Below are positions 33,743-40,486 of a stretch of 40,486 nucleotides of DNA, piece after piece (position 1 is the first letter of the stretch; the number at the start of each line of letters is the position of its first letter). Origin of the DNA: Paracoccaceae bacterium (GTDB lineage: Bacteria; Pseudomonadota; Alphaproteobacteria; Rhodobacterales; Rhodobacteraceae). The position numbers and the translations under genes were made by a program. The DNA is taken from the NCBI GenBank assembly GCA_947453525.1, contig CANGHD010000011.1, positions 1-40,486 of the forward strand, read 5' to 3'. The notes under the pieces were generated by a model. It did no database searches, was not told the DNA's origin, and worked only from the letters and a program-made list of their open reading frames with translations.

Positions 33743-34486
33743 ATGCGCCGCTTTGCTTTTGCCCTGTCCGCCTGCCTTCTGGCCTCCACCGCCATCGCCG
33801 GAGGCCTAGGTGATATGACGCCCGCCGAAAGGAACGCTTTCCAGGCCGAGGTCAAGCAGTACCTGCTCGACAATCCGCAAGTCATCATGGAGGCGATGCA
33901 GGTCCTGCAAAGCCGTCAGGATCAGGCCGCGGCCAAGGCCGACACCGACGCCCTGACCACCTATTCCGATGCCATCTACAAGGATCCGGCCTCTTGGGTC
34001 GGCGGCAATCCCGATGGCAACATCACCGTGGTCGAGTTCATGGACTACCGTTGCACCTACTGCCGCAAGGCCTATTCCGAGGTCGAGGATCTGGTCAAGA
34101 CCGACGGCAACATCCGCTTCGTGGTCAAGGAGTTCCCGATCCTTGGCGATGATTCGCTCGCCTCTTCGAAATTCGCCATCGCGGTGCGGTTGTTGCACGG
34201 CGATCCGGCCTACAAATCCGTCCACGATGCGCTGATCGTGCTGCGTGGCGCGCCGGACAAGGACACGCTGGGGCGGCTGGCCAAGACGCTGGGCTATGAC
34301 CCGGCCGAGATCCTCGCCAAGATGGAAAGCCCCGAAGTGATAGACGTGATCAACGCCAATCACGCGCTGGCGGCCAAGCTGAACATCACGGGCACGCCCA
34401 CCTTCGTGATCGACACCAAGATGCTGCGCGGCTATGTGCCGGAAGATGGCATGAAACAGATCGTCGATCAGGAACGCGCGGGCTAA
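33743..34486 (+). CDS. periplasmic DsbA-family thiol oxidoreductase, ScsC/Com1-like
   Basis: Secreted thioredoxin-fold protein of 247 residues. A signal peptide (cut near STAIA-GG) is followed by a charged helix (NAFQAEVKQYLLDNPQVIMEAMQVLQSRQ) like the N-terminal oligomerisation segment of ScsC and Com1. The DsbA-like domain has the active site C104-T-Y-C107 and the cis-proline loop GTPTF (P219). It probably forms or isomerises disulfides in exported proteins. No DsbB or ScsB partner is adjacent. It ends only three bases before the stop codon of the convergent sulfotransferase gene. Confidence 0.9.
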   Translation: MRRFAFALSACLLASTAIAGGLGDMTPAERNAFQAEVKQYLLDNPQVIMEAMQVLQSRQDQAAAKADTDALTTYSDAIYKDPASWVGGNPDGNITVVEFMDYRCTYCRKAYSEVEDLVKTDGNIRFVVKEFPILGDDSLASSKFAIAVRLLHGDPAYKSVHDALIVLRGAPDKDTLGRLAKTLGYDPAEILAKMESPEVIDVINANHALAAKLNITGTPTFVIDTKMLRGYVPEDGMKQIVDQERAG

Positions 34487-34489
34487 TCC

Positions 34490-35269
34490 TCAGTCAGTGG
34501 CGTTACTCGGGCGGCTGGCGTGCACCAGCCGTTTTTTCATCACCGCCGCGACCCTATCAGCGCTCCACGCCAGTTCGAGAAAATCCAGCATCTTGTGGAT
34601 CAGCCCGTGGTCGGCGACATAATCTTCGTAGTGCATGTGGATGGTCCGGTCGGAGGAGCGGTCATAATCCGCAAACATCTGATCCGCCTCGCGCAACACA
34701 AGCCGGGTTTGGTCGGGTTGGCCGACGGCCATGAAGGAAGACACCAGCACGTCATCGGCCCGGCGGGAATTGAAGACGATGCGGGCCTGCGGAAAGCGGT
34801 TCAGCAGAAAATCCATGTAGGGCGCGAAATCGCCCTTCGCGATGGACAGCGAAGTGTAACGGATCTCCTTGAACCCGATGACCTGCGCCGCCGGGTCGGG
34901 CACCAGAACATCGCGGACAAAGGCGTTGAGCAAGGTCGCGTCAAACCGCCGCGCCTTGATTTCGTTGAAGCCGAACCACGGATGATCCGGCAAACGTGGC
35001 GCCGGATCTTTCGCGCGCGAGCGGATCGCCTGATTGGCACAGCTGAGTGATCTGTACAAGAAATACAAGACGTTGCCGTTCTCCCCCCTGATCTGGGTGC
35101 CGGGGGTGGAGTTGAGCACACTTTGCAACAGCGTCGAGCCGCTGCGGCCATAAGTCACCACGAAGACATAGCGATACCGGTCCAGAAGTGGCTTCGCCCC
35201 ATCGGATTGCCCCGTCGCAGGTCTTGCGGCCTCAGGCTCCGTGGCCTCTGGCGTTTCGGAGGTCATCAA
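34490..35269 (-). CDS. sulfotransferase family protein
   Basis: P-loop sulfotransferase-like protein, 259 residues. The PAPS 5'-phosphosulfate loop reads VVTYGRSGSTLLQSVLNS (about residues 37-54) and the 3'-phosphate region RFPQARIVFNSRRADDVLVSS. No membrane segment is seen, and the first 30 residues are polar and probably disordered. The acceptor is unknown; bacterial relatives modify glycans, lipids or small molecules. It starts 38 bases after the ispG stop codon on the same strand, so co-transcription is possible. A second ATG directly after the first (35266) is an equally good start. Confidence 0.85.
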   Translation of the reverse strand: MMTSETPEATEPEAARPATGQSDGAKPLLDRYRYVFVVTYGRSGSTLLQSVLNSTPGTQIRGENGNVLYFLYRSLSCANQAIRSRAKDPAPRLPDHPWFGFNEIKARRFDATLLNAFVRDVLVPDPAAQVIGFKEIRYTSLSIAKGDFAPYMDFLLNRFPQARIVFNSRRADDVLVSSFMAVGQPDQTRLVLREADQMFADYDRSSDRTIHMHYEDYVADHGLIHKMLDFLELAWSADRVAAVMKKRLVHASRPSNATD

Positions 35270-35307
35270 ACAGACTTCAGGCGGTCTGACGCATCGACAG
35301 GACCCTT

Positions 35308-36423
35308 TTATTCGGCGGCAAGCGCTTCAAGTTCGGCGGCTTTCTGTTCAACCAGTTCGACGATGTGATCGACCATCTTGTCGTTGCCCATCGTATGGGC
35401 CTGTTTGCCCGCCAGATAGACCATGCCCTTGCCCGCGCCACCGCCGGTAAAGCCAATGTCGGTCATCAGCGCCTCACCGGGGCCGTTCACCACACAACCG
35501 ATGATCGAAAGGCTCAGCGAGGTGGTGATATGAGCCAGTCGCTCCTCCAGCGCCGAGACGGTCTTGATCACGTCGAAGCCCTGCCGCGCGCAAGAGGGGC
35601 ACGAGATGATTGTGACCCCCCGGTGCCTCAGACCCAGGCTCTTCAGGATTTCAAAGCCGACCTTGACCTCTTCCACGGGGTCGGCCGACAGGCTGACGCG
35701 GATCGTGTCTCCAATTCCGCTCCACAGCAGATTGCCCAGACCGATTGCGGATTTGACGGTGCCCGAGGTCAGGCCACCGGCTTCCGTGATCCCCAGATGG
35801 ATCGGCGCATCCGTCACCGTTGCCAATTGCTGATAGGCCGCCGCCGCCATGAACACATCCGAGGCCTTCACGGAAATCTTGAACTCGTGAAAATCGTTGT
35901 CCTGCAGCAGTTTGATGTGATCCATGCCGGATTCCACCATGGCATCCGGGCAAGGCTCGCCATATTTCTCCAGCAGATGCCGTTCCAACGACCCGGCATT
36001 GACGCCGATGCGAATGGAACAGCCATGGTCCTTGGCGGCCTTCACGACCTCCGCCACACGGCGCGCGTCGCCGATGTTTCCGGGATTGATACGCAAGCAG
36101 GCCGCACCCGCCTCCGCCGCTTCGATCGCGCGTTTGTAGTGGAAATGGATGTCGGCCACGATCGGCACCGGGCTTTCGGCGACGATGGCTTTCAGCGCGC
36201 GGGTGCTGTCCTCGTCCGGTGTGGAAATCCGCACGATATCGGCCCCGGCCACGGCGCAGCGCTGCACCTGTTCCAGCGTGGCCTTGATGTCCGAGGTGAT
36301 CGTGTTGGTCATCGTCTGCACCGAGATTGGCGCATCGCCCCCCACCAGCACGCGGCCAACGCGGATCTGACGGCTGACCCGCCGCTCAATGTTGCGCCAG
36401 GGGCGGATCGGATTGTGGGTCAT
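35308..36423 (-). CDS. ispG: 4-hydroxy-3-methylbut-2-en-1-yl diphosphate synthase
   Basis: Iron-sulfur enzyme of the MEP isoprenoid pathway that converts MEcPP to HMBPP. The 371-residue length and motifs match the short bacterial form: [14 protein letters not shown] near the N-terminus, [17 protein letters not shown], and the three [4Fe-4S] cysteines in [12 protein letters not shown] and [10 protein letters not shown], with the glutamate ligand after the third. The 38-base gap to the sulfotransferase and 78-base gap from the RodZ-like gene on the same strand allow an operon rodZ-ispG-sulfotransferase, although I see no firm promoter or terminator between them. Confidence 0.97.
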   Translation of the reverse strand: MTHNPIRPWRNIERRVSRQIRVGRVLVGGDAPISVQTMTNTITSDIKATLEQVQRCAVAGADIVRISTPDEDSTRALKAIVAESPVPIVADIHFHYKRAIEAAEAGAACLRINPGNIGDARRVAEVVKAAKDHGCSIRIGVNAGSLERHLLEKYGEPCPDAMVESGMDHIKLLQDNDFHEFKISVKASDVFMAAAAYQQLATVTDAPIHLGITEAGGLTSGTVKSAIGLGNLLWSGIGDTIRVSLSADPVEEVKVGFEILKSLGLRHRGVTIISCPSCARQGFDVIKTVSALEERLAHITTSLSLSIIGCVVNGPGEALMTDIGFTGGGAGKGMVYLAGKQAHTMGNDKMVDHIVELVEQKAAELEALAAE

Positions 36424-36501
36424 GGCTGTTCCTCGTGTTCGCTCAAACCAAGATAGGCGGAGACCAACGGGGCCGCAACGTCAGACCTTCGGTTTTGTCG
36501 T

Positions 36502-37719
36502 TCAGTTCTGCGGCGCCTTGGCAGCCGCGGTGTCGACCACGGGGGCCACCTGCGTCGCCTCCGCGACATTGACGAAATGCGCAAGATCGGCATCACCCGA
36601 CAGATCGGCCAACTGAAACGTGGTGGTCAGCGAATTCACATCCAGCGCAAGATTCTTGACCACGGCGCTGCCGGGCGACGCCGGGCCATAGGTCTTGCCA
36701 TTCACCGCGAAATAAACCGAGCCTGAATTGCCCGCCCGCAGCACCGGCGCCTGCGCCAGGGCCGGAACCGTATAGCGTTCACCGGCGTCGAGGATCTTCT
36801 CGAAGATCACCGTACCATCCACCGCCGACACCCGCACCCAAGACGGGCGCACGGCCAGAATTTCCACACCCGGCGCCGCATCGGCCACGACCTGCACGGG
36901 CGTGTCAGGCACCGCCGCCTGAGCGGCCGCCTGATCAACGACGCTGGCCGAAGCCGGGTTCGCTTCGTCATTCGGGTTGATCGCTGCAATCGGTCCATCG
37001 CGCGGGGTCAGCACCGGTACATTCAGCGCCTCGGGCCGGTAGAGCATATCCGCCGCAGCCCCAGTCGCATCCGCCGTCTGCTCGGGCACCGGGGCCGAAC
37101 GGACCAGCGGAGCATCGCCCTTGACATTGCCCAAGGGGTCAATCTCTGCCACCACCGCCGGCGCCTCGTTCACCGGGGCCAGTTGCACGCGTTGCACTTC
37201 CTGCAACACCGACCAGCCGCCATAGCCCAATGCGCCAATCAGCGCGATCAGCACGGCGAAAGAGCCGACAGCCCCCGGCTCCAGCTTGGCAAACAGGCTT
37301 TCGCCCTGCGGGATGAAGCTGGAATGCACGAAGGGATCGCGCTGTTCCAACGGCACCCGGTTGCGCGCCGCCTTGATCATCTGACCCGAGGCGGCAGCCG
37401 ACATGCCATGCGCCACTTCGAATTTCGCCTCAACGCAGAACCGCGCAAAGGATCCCTCAGGGTCCATGCCCAGATAGCGCGAGTAAGACCGGACATAACC
37501 CGCCACGAAACCTGGCGATTCAAAGGCCGAGGCGTCGGCGTTTTCGATGGCGGCGATGTAGGACGCTTTGATCTTCAACTCGCGCTGCACATCAAGAAGT
37601 GATTTGCCAAGAGTGGCACGTTCGCCTCTCATCAAGTCGCCGAGCCGCAATTCGAAGTCATCAAAGCCCTTTGGCCCCTCCAACTCCGGCGTCGGTGTGC
37701 GGATTTTCCGCCCGATCAT
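36502..37719 (-). CDS. RodZ-like helix-turn-helix protein with DUF4115 domain
   Basis: Single-pass membrane protein of about 405 residues with the RodZ layout: a cytoplasmic HTH_25 domain (about residues 18-90, LGDLMRGERATLGKSLLDVQRELKIKASYIAAIENAD), a juxtamembrane basic stretch, one membrane span (about 155-175, GSFAVLIALIGALGYGGWSVL), a proline- and alanine-rich linker and a periplasmic DUF4115 domain (ILAVRPSWVRVSAVDGTVIFEKILDAGERYTVP). RodZ links MreB to the wall-elongation machinery. The ATG at 37719 gives a sensible N-terminus; the open frame to 37797 adds 26 atypical residues. It lies downstream of hemA on the same strand and directly upstream of ispG. Confidence 0.86.
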   Translation of the reverse strand: MIGRKIRTPTPELEGPKGFDDFELRLGDLMRGERATLGKSLLDVQRELKIKASYIAAIENADASAFESPGFVAGYVRSYSRYLGMDPEGSFARFCVEAKFEVAHGMSAAASGQMIKAARNRVPLEQRDPFVHSSFIPQGESLFAKLEPGAVGSFAVLIALIGALGYGGWSVLQEVQRVQLAPVNEAPAVVAEIDPLGNVKGDAPLVRSAPVPEQTADATGAAADMLYRPEALNVPVLTPRDGPIAAINPNDEANPASASVVDQAAAQAAVPDTPVQVVADAAPGVEILAVRPSWVRVSAVDGTVIFEKILDAGERYTVPALAQAPVLRAGNSGSVYFAVNGKTYGPASPGSAVVKNLALDVNSLTTTFQLADLSGDADLAHFVNVAEATQVAPVVDTAAAKAPQN

Positions 37720-37810
37720 GCGCCCTGCCCCATCACTGCCCCGTCTTGATCCTGAGTCGCCGTTAAGACACGACTCATGGCCGCCCGTATTCCGCAAAGG
37801 CTAGCACAGG

Positions 37811-37854
37811 GCAAGCCTCTTTGCATATGCAACATGCCTCAGGCGGAGGCTTGC
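37811..37854. promoter_or_regulatory. interrupted 9-bp inverted repeat with nested palindrome at the hemA 3' end
   Basis: GCAAGCCTC (37811-37819) pairs with GAGGCTTGC (37846-37854), which includes the last hemA codons. The interval contains the 12-base perfect palindrome TTGCATATGCAA (37821-37832), about 100 bases upstream of the rodZ-like start. It could stabilise the hemA mRNA end, or the inner palindrome could be an operator for the next gene. No T-tract follows. Confidence 0.35.
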
Positions 37855-39062
37855 GCGCGATTTAGCGCACAATGTTGCCAAAGACTGTCCATCGCCTTGA
37901 CCAGCCTGTCAATTTGCCCTGCATCATGCACTGGCGAGGGGGTGAAGCGCAGCCGTTCCGTGCCGCGCGGCACGGTCGGGAAGTTGATCGGCTGGACATA
38001 GATGCCGTAATCCTCCAGCAGCATGTCGGACAGCATCTTGCAATGGATGGGGTCGCCCACGTGCACCGGCACAATATGTGACCCATGATCGAAGATCGGC
38101 AGGCCCAGACCCTTCAACCTCATCTTCAGAATCCGGGCGTTCAACTGCTGCGCATCCCGCAGATATTGCGCCGTTTTCAGGAACCGAACCGAGGCCGCAG
38201 CCCCTGCCGCAACCGTGGGAGGAAGCGAGGTGGTGAAGATGAAACCGGGGGCATAAGACCGCACCGCATCCACCATTTTCGCACTCGCAGCTATGTAGCC
38301 ACCGAATACCCCGTATGCTTTCGCGAGGGTCGCGTTGATGATGTCGATGCGGTGCATCTGCCCGTCACGTTCCGCCACGCCAGCGCCCCGGGGCCCGTAC
38401 ATGCCCACGGCGTGAACCTCGTCGATATAGGTCAGGGCGTTGAATTCTTCGGCCACATCGCAGATCGCCTTGATCGGCCCGAAGTCACCATCCATCGAGT
38501 AGACCGATTCGAAGGCGATCAGCTTCGGCGCTGCAGGATCGTCCTTGGCCAGCAGTTCGCGCAGGTGCGCCACGTCATTGTGCCGGAAGATCCGCTTCTC
38601 GCCACCGCCGCGCCGCACGCCTTCGATCATCGAGGCATGATTGAGCGCATCCGAGTAAATGATAAGCCCCGGAAAGATCGCCCGCAGGGTCGACAGGGTG
38701 GCGTCATTGGCGACATAGGCCGAGGAAAACACCAAGGCCGCCTCTTTCCCATGCAGGTCGGCCAGTTCCGTCTCAAGCCGCTTGTGATAGACCGTGGTGC
38801 CAGAGATGTTGCGCGTCCCGCCCGAACCTGCACCCGACACATCCAGCGCCTCGTGCATTGCCGCCAGCACCACCGGGTTCTGGCCCATGCCGAGATAGTC
38901 ATTGCCGCACCAGACGGTGATCTCCCGCGTCGTGCCATCGGGCCTGTGCCAGTTGGCGTGCGGGAAATGGCCCCGCTGCCGTTCGATGTCGATGAAGGTA
39001 CGGTAACGGCCTTCATCATGCAGGCGTTGCAGGGCGGTGTCGAGCGCGGAAGTATAGGTCAT
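37839..39062 (-). CDS. hemA: 5-aminolevulinate synthase
   Basis: Condenses glycine with succinyl-CoA to form 5-aminolevulinate, the first step of the C4 tetrapyrrole pathway typical of alphaproteobacteria. The 407-residue protein is very close to the Rhodobacter enzymes: [62 protein letters not shown], and the PLP lysine K248 in [14 protein letters not shown]. The ATG at 39062 is preceded by AGGAGACC; an open frame back to 39158 runs through the promoter and is not used. A TTGAT-N4-ATCAA site upstream suggests oxygen-dependent control by FnrL, as known for Rhodobacter hemA. Confidence 0.97.
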   Translation of the reverse strand: MTYTSALDTALQRLHDEGRYRTFIDIERQRGHFPHANWHRPDGTTREITVWCGNDYLGMGQNPVVLAAMHEALDVSGAGSGGTRNISGTTVYHKRLETELADLHGKEAALVFSSAYVANDATLSTLRAIFPGLIIYSDALNHASMIEGVRRGGGEKRIFRHNDVAHLRELLAKDDPAAPKLIAFESVYSMDGDFGPIKAICDVAEEFNALTYIDEVHAVGMYGPRGAGVAERDGQMHRIDIINATLAKAYGVFGGYIAASAKMVDAVRSYAPGFIFTTSLPPTVAAGAAASVRFLKTAQYLRDAQQLNARILKMRLKGLGLPIFDHGSHIVPVHVGDPIHCKMLSDMLLEDYGIYVQPINFPTVPRGTERLRFTPSPVHDAGQIDRLVKAMDSLWQHCALNRAQASA

Positions 39063-39111
39063 CTTGGTCTCCTGTCCGCAGCTAGACTGCGGCACAATCC
39101 TTGCGGTGCCT

Positions 39112-39125
39112 TTGATGTGCATCAA
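39112..39125 (-). promoter_or_regulatory. FnrL/FNR box of hemA, TTGAT-N4-ATCAA
   Basis: The sequence TTGAT GTGC ATCAA is an exact FNR-type site, centred about 57 bases upstream of the hemA ATG. hemA of Rhodobacter sphaeroides is known to be controlled by FnrL through such a box. One further pair on each side (T and A) extends the symmetry. Binding is inferred from the match and the neighbour. Confidence 0.8.
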
Positions 39126-39180
39126 AGCCGCTTCAAGCGACAGATGGCAATTTGCCACCCCCGCCGGGTTTCATCGAACG

Positions 39181-39585
39181 TCAGGGCTTGGGGCCGATCT
39201 CCAGCACCAGAACGCAGGGCTTGCCCACCTTGCCGCGTTTGGCGTCGCAGGCCTCCAGCACCGCTTTGGCAGCGGCCTTCGCATCCGGAAAGTCGCTGAG
39301 AGCAATGGCCGTATCAGTGGGCGCGCCGTCTTTCAGGAAGCCATCTGCAGGTGCCAGCGCCATGGCCGAGTAATGCGACTTGTCACCCGGCACGAAAACC
39401 GCCAGCGCCTGCGAATTGCTGGCCACAGTGCGCAATACTTTCAATTCGTCGTCTTTCAGGAAAGGCTGGACATGCAGCGTGATCTGCGCGCCGTCCAGCG
39501 AGCCGACCTCGACTGGCACGTCCTTGGCGAAAGCCGTGCCCGCGAATGCCACCATAACCAGACCCAGTCCCAACAGCTTGCGCAT
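39181..39585 (-). CDS. small secreted protein of unknown function
   Basis: A 134-residue protein with a Sec signal peptide (MRKLLGLGLVMVAFAGTAFA-KD). The mature part has no membrane segment and two cysteines near the C-terminus (EACDAKRGKVGKPCVLVLEIGPKP), which could form one disulfide. I do not recognise a family. The ATG at 39585 has GGAG six bases upstream; the alternative ATG at 39597 lacks a good site. The long open frame further upstream is antisense to the M20 peptidase. It lies 118 bases upstream of hemA on the same strand, with the hemA FnrL box in the gap. Confidence 0.75.
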   Translation of the reverse strand: MRKLLGLGLVMVAFAGTAFAKDVPVEVGSLDGAQITLHVQPFLKDDELKVLRTVASNSQALAVFVPGDKSHYSAMALAPADGFLKDGAPTDTAIALSDFPDAKAAAKAVLEACDAKRGKVGKPCVLVLEIGPKP

Positions 39586-39693
39586 TGCCCGCTCCATCTT
39601 TCGTTGTCGGTCACTTAGCGTGAAATTCCCTGTCTGGACAGTCCCCGCACGCCTGTTAGGCTTGCGCCTGCCTATCACAAGATGGAGACCACG

Positions 39694-40486
39694 ATGACCC
39701 TTGCGCCCGTATTGGACCAGATCGACGCGACATTGCCCGAGGCGATAGATCGCCTGATCGACCTTCTGCGCATCCCCTCCATCTCGACCGATGCAGCCTA
39801 CAAGCCCGATTGCGCGCGGGCAGCCGATTGGCTGGTGGCCGATCTTGCCGCCTTGGGCTTTGACGCCACCAGCCGCCCGACATCCGGCCATCCGATGGTC
39901 GTGGCCCATGGCGGCGAGGGCTCCGGCACCCATCTTCTCTTCTACGGCCACTATGACGTGCAGCCGGTCGACCCCCTGTCGCTCTGGACCCGCGCCCCCT
40001 TCGATCCCGCAATCGAGGAAACCCCCAAGGGCCGCATCCTGCGCGGCCGAGGCGCGTCCGATGACAAGGGCCAGTTGATGACCTTCATCGAGGCCTGCCG
40101 CGCCTGGAAAGCCGTCCACGGCACCCTGCCCGGCAAGCTGACGATCTTTCTGGAGGGCGAAGAGGAATCCGGCTCCCCTTCCCTCATCCCCTTCCTCAAA
40201 GCCAATGCCGAGGAACTGAAAGCCGACGTCGCCCTGATCTGTGACACCGGCCTGTTTGAAAGCCGCGCCCCGGCCATCACCACCATGCTGCGCGGGCTCT
40301 TGGGCGAGGAACTGACCATCCACGCCGCCTCCCGCGACCTGCACTCTGGTATGTATGGTGGCCTGGCACAGAACCCGATCCACATCCTGTCGAAGATCCT
40401 CGCCGGTCTGCACGACGCAGAAGGCCGCGTTCAGGTGCCGGGCTTCTATGACGGCGTCACCGAACTGTCGGACGAACTGCGCAGCC
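39694..40486 (+). CDS. M20 family metallopeptidase/dipeptidase, 3'-truncated
   Basis: The frame from the ATG at 39694 stays open to the window end, giving 264 residues of an M20-type cytoplasmic dipeptidase or amidohydrolase. The zinc-site motifs are in order: FYGHYDVQP with the first histidine, GRGASDDKGQ with the bridging aspartate, and LEGEEESGSPS with the catalytic glutamate pair. The segment RDLHSGMYGG marks the start of the dimerisation domain, as in the CNDP-like branch of the family. GGAG seven bases upstream supports the start; an ATG at 39682 in the same frame has no clear site. The C-terminal half, with the last metal-binding histidine, lies outside the window. Confidence 0.92.
   Translation, partial: MTLAPVLDQIDATLPEAIDRLIDLLRIPSISTDAAYKPDCARAADWLVADLAALGFDATSRPTSGHPMVVAHGGEGSGTHLLFYGHYDVQPVDPLSLWTRAPFDPAIEETPKGRILRGRGASDDKGQLMTFIEACRAWKAVHGTLPGKLTIFLEGEEESGSPSLIPFLKANAEELKADVALICDTGLFESRAPAITTMLRGLLGEELTIHAASRDLHSGMYGGLAQNPIHILSKILAGLHDAEGRVQVPGFYDGVTELSDELRS

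Noticed and set aside
36428-36440. Second LexA-like site GTTC-N5-GTTC upstream of ispG
   Set aside because: The spacing is five bases rather than the required seven, and ispG is not an expected SOS gene.
39586-40413. Minus-strand open frame extending the small secreted protein upstream
   Set aside because: It is antisense to the M20 peptidase, and a signal peptide with a ribosome-binding site begins at 39585.
1-40486. tRNA, rRNA, CRISPR, insertion sequence, prophage or toxin-antitoxin genes
   Set aside because: I looked in all gaps and on both strands and saw no cloverleaf with a GTTCGA-type arm, no regular spaced repeats and no transposase, integrase or toxin motifs.

Overview
The window looks like chromosomal DNA of a GC-rich alphaproteobacterium, most likely of the family Rhodobacteraceae. 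The evidence is an ALA synthase (HemA) of the Rhodobacter type, a GTTC-N7-GTTC SOS box in front of uvrA, an FnrL-type box in front of hemA, an ATTC-N8-GAAT site of the kind described for SqrR in front of a rhodanese gene, and intergenic palindromes of a style I associate with this family. The coding density is very high. No stretch above 300 bases lacks a gene, and I see no tRNA, rRNA, CRISPR array, transposase, integrase or phage gene.

Region 1 (1-7641, all + strand) is catabolism and uptake. Five genes are chained by identical 4-base ATGA stop/start overlaps: dgoK (cut by the window start), dgoA, an SMP-30-type lactonase, a GH42 beta-galactosidase and a small SIS-domain protein resembling 6-phospho-3-hexuloisomerase. 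Together they read as the later part of a galactoside route through the De Ley-Doudoroff pathway: galactoside to galactose, then galactonolactone, galactonate, KDGal, KDPGal, and finally pyruvate plus glyceraldehyde 3-phosphate. The galactose dehydrogenase and galactonate dehydratase are not in view. A four-gene polar-amino-acid-type ABC transporter follows.

Region 2 (7644-21471) is mostly housekeeping: uvrA with an SOS box, divergent from a rhodanese with a possible sulfide-responsive operator; two MFS transporters; a small secreted protein with an HExxH motif; lpdA and a DUF924 gene; queA translationally coupled to a very large AsmA/YhdP-like protein; and a Bcp-type peroxiredoxin behind two palindromes.

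Region 3 (21472-28388) holds a ferritin-like DUF455 gene, an M23 peptidase-bactofilin pair behind a leader with two competing hairpins, a TfoX-N protein, a DHA2 drug-efflux-like MFS gene, a DUF2189 membrane protein and prfB. Two copies of an intergenic repeat lie at 21494-21543 and 27089-27138.

Region 4 (28389-40486) is cell envelope and precursor synthesis: PBP1A, an AMIN/Amidase_3 amidase, a class I aminotransferase, a DsbA/ScsC-like protein, a sulfotransferase, ispG, a RodZ-like protein, hemA with an FnrL box, a small secreted protein of unknown function, and the start of an M20 peptidase cut by the window end. With the M23-bactofilin pair, the PBP1A, amidase and RodZ genes give the window a clear peptidoglycan and cell-shape theme.

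I found no clearly new multi-gene system. The observations most worth checking are the two-hairpin leader of the M23-bactofilin operon, the SqrR-like operator at the rhodanese gene, the orphan hexuloisomerase-like gene locked into the galactoside operon, and the family of intergenic palindromes.
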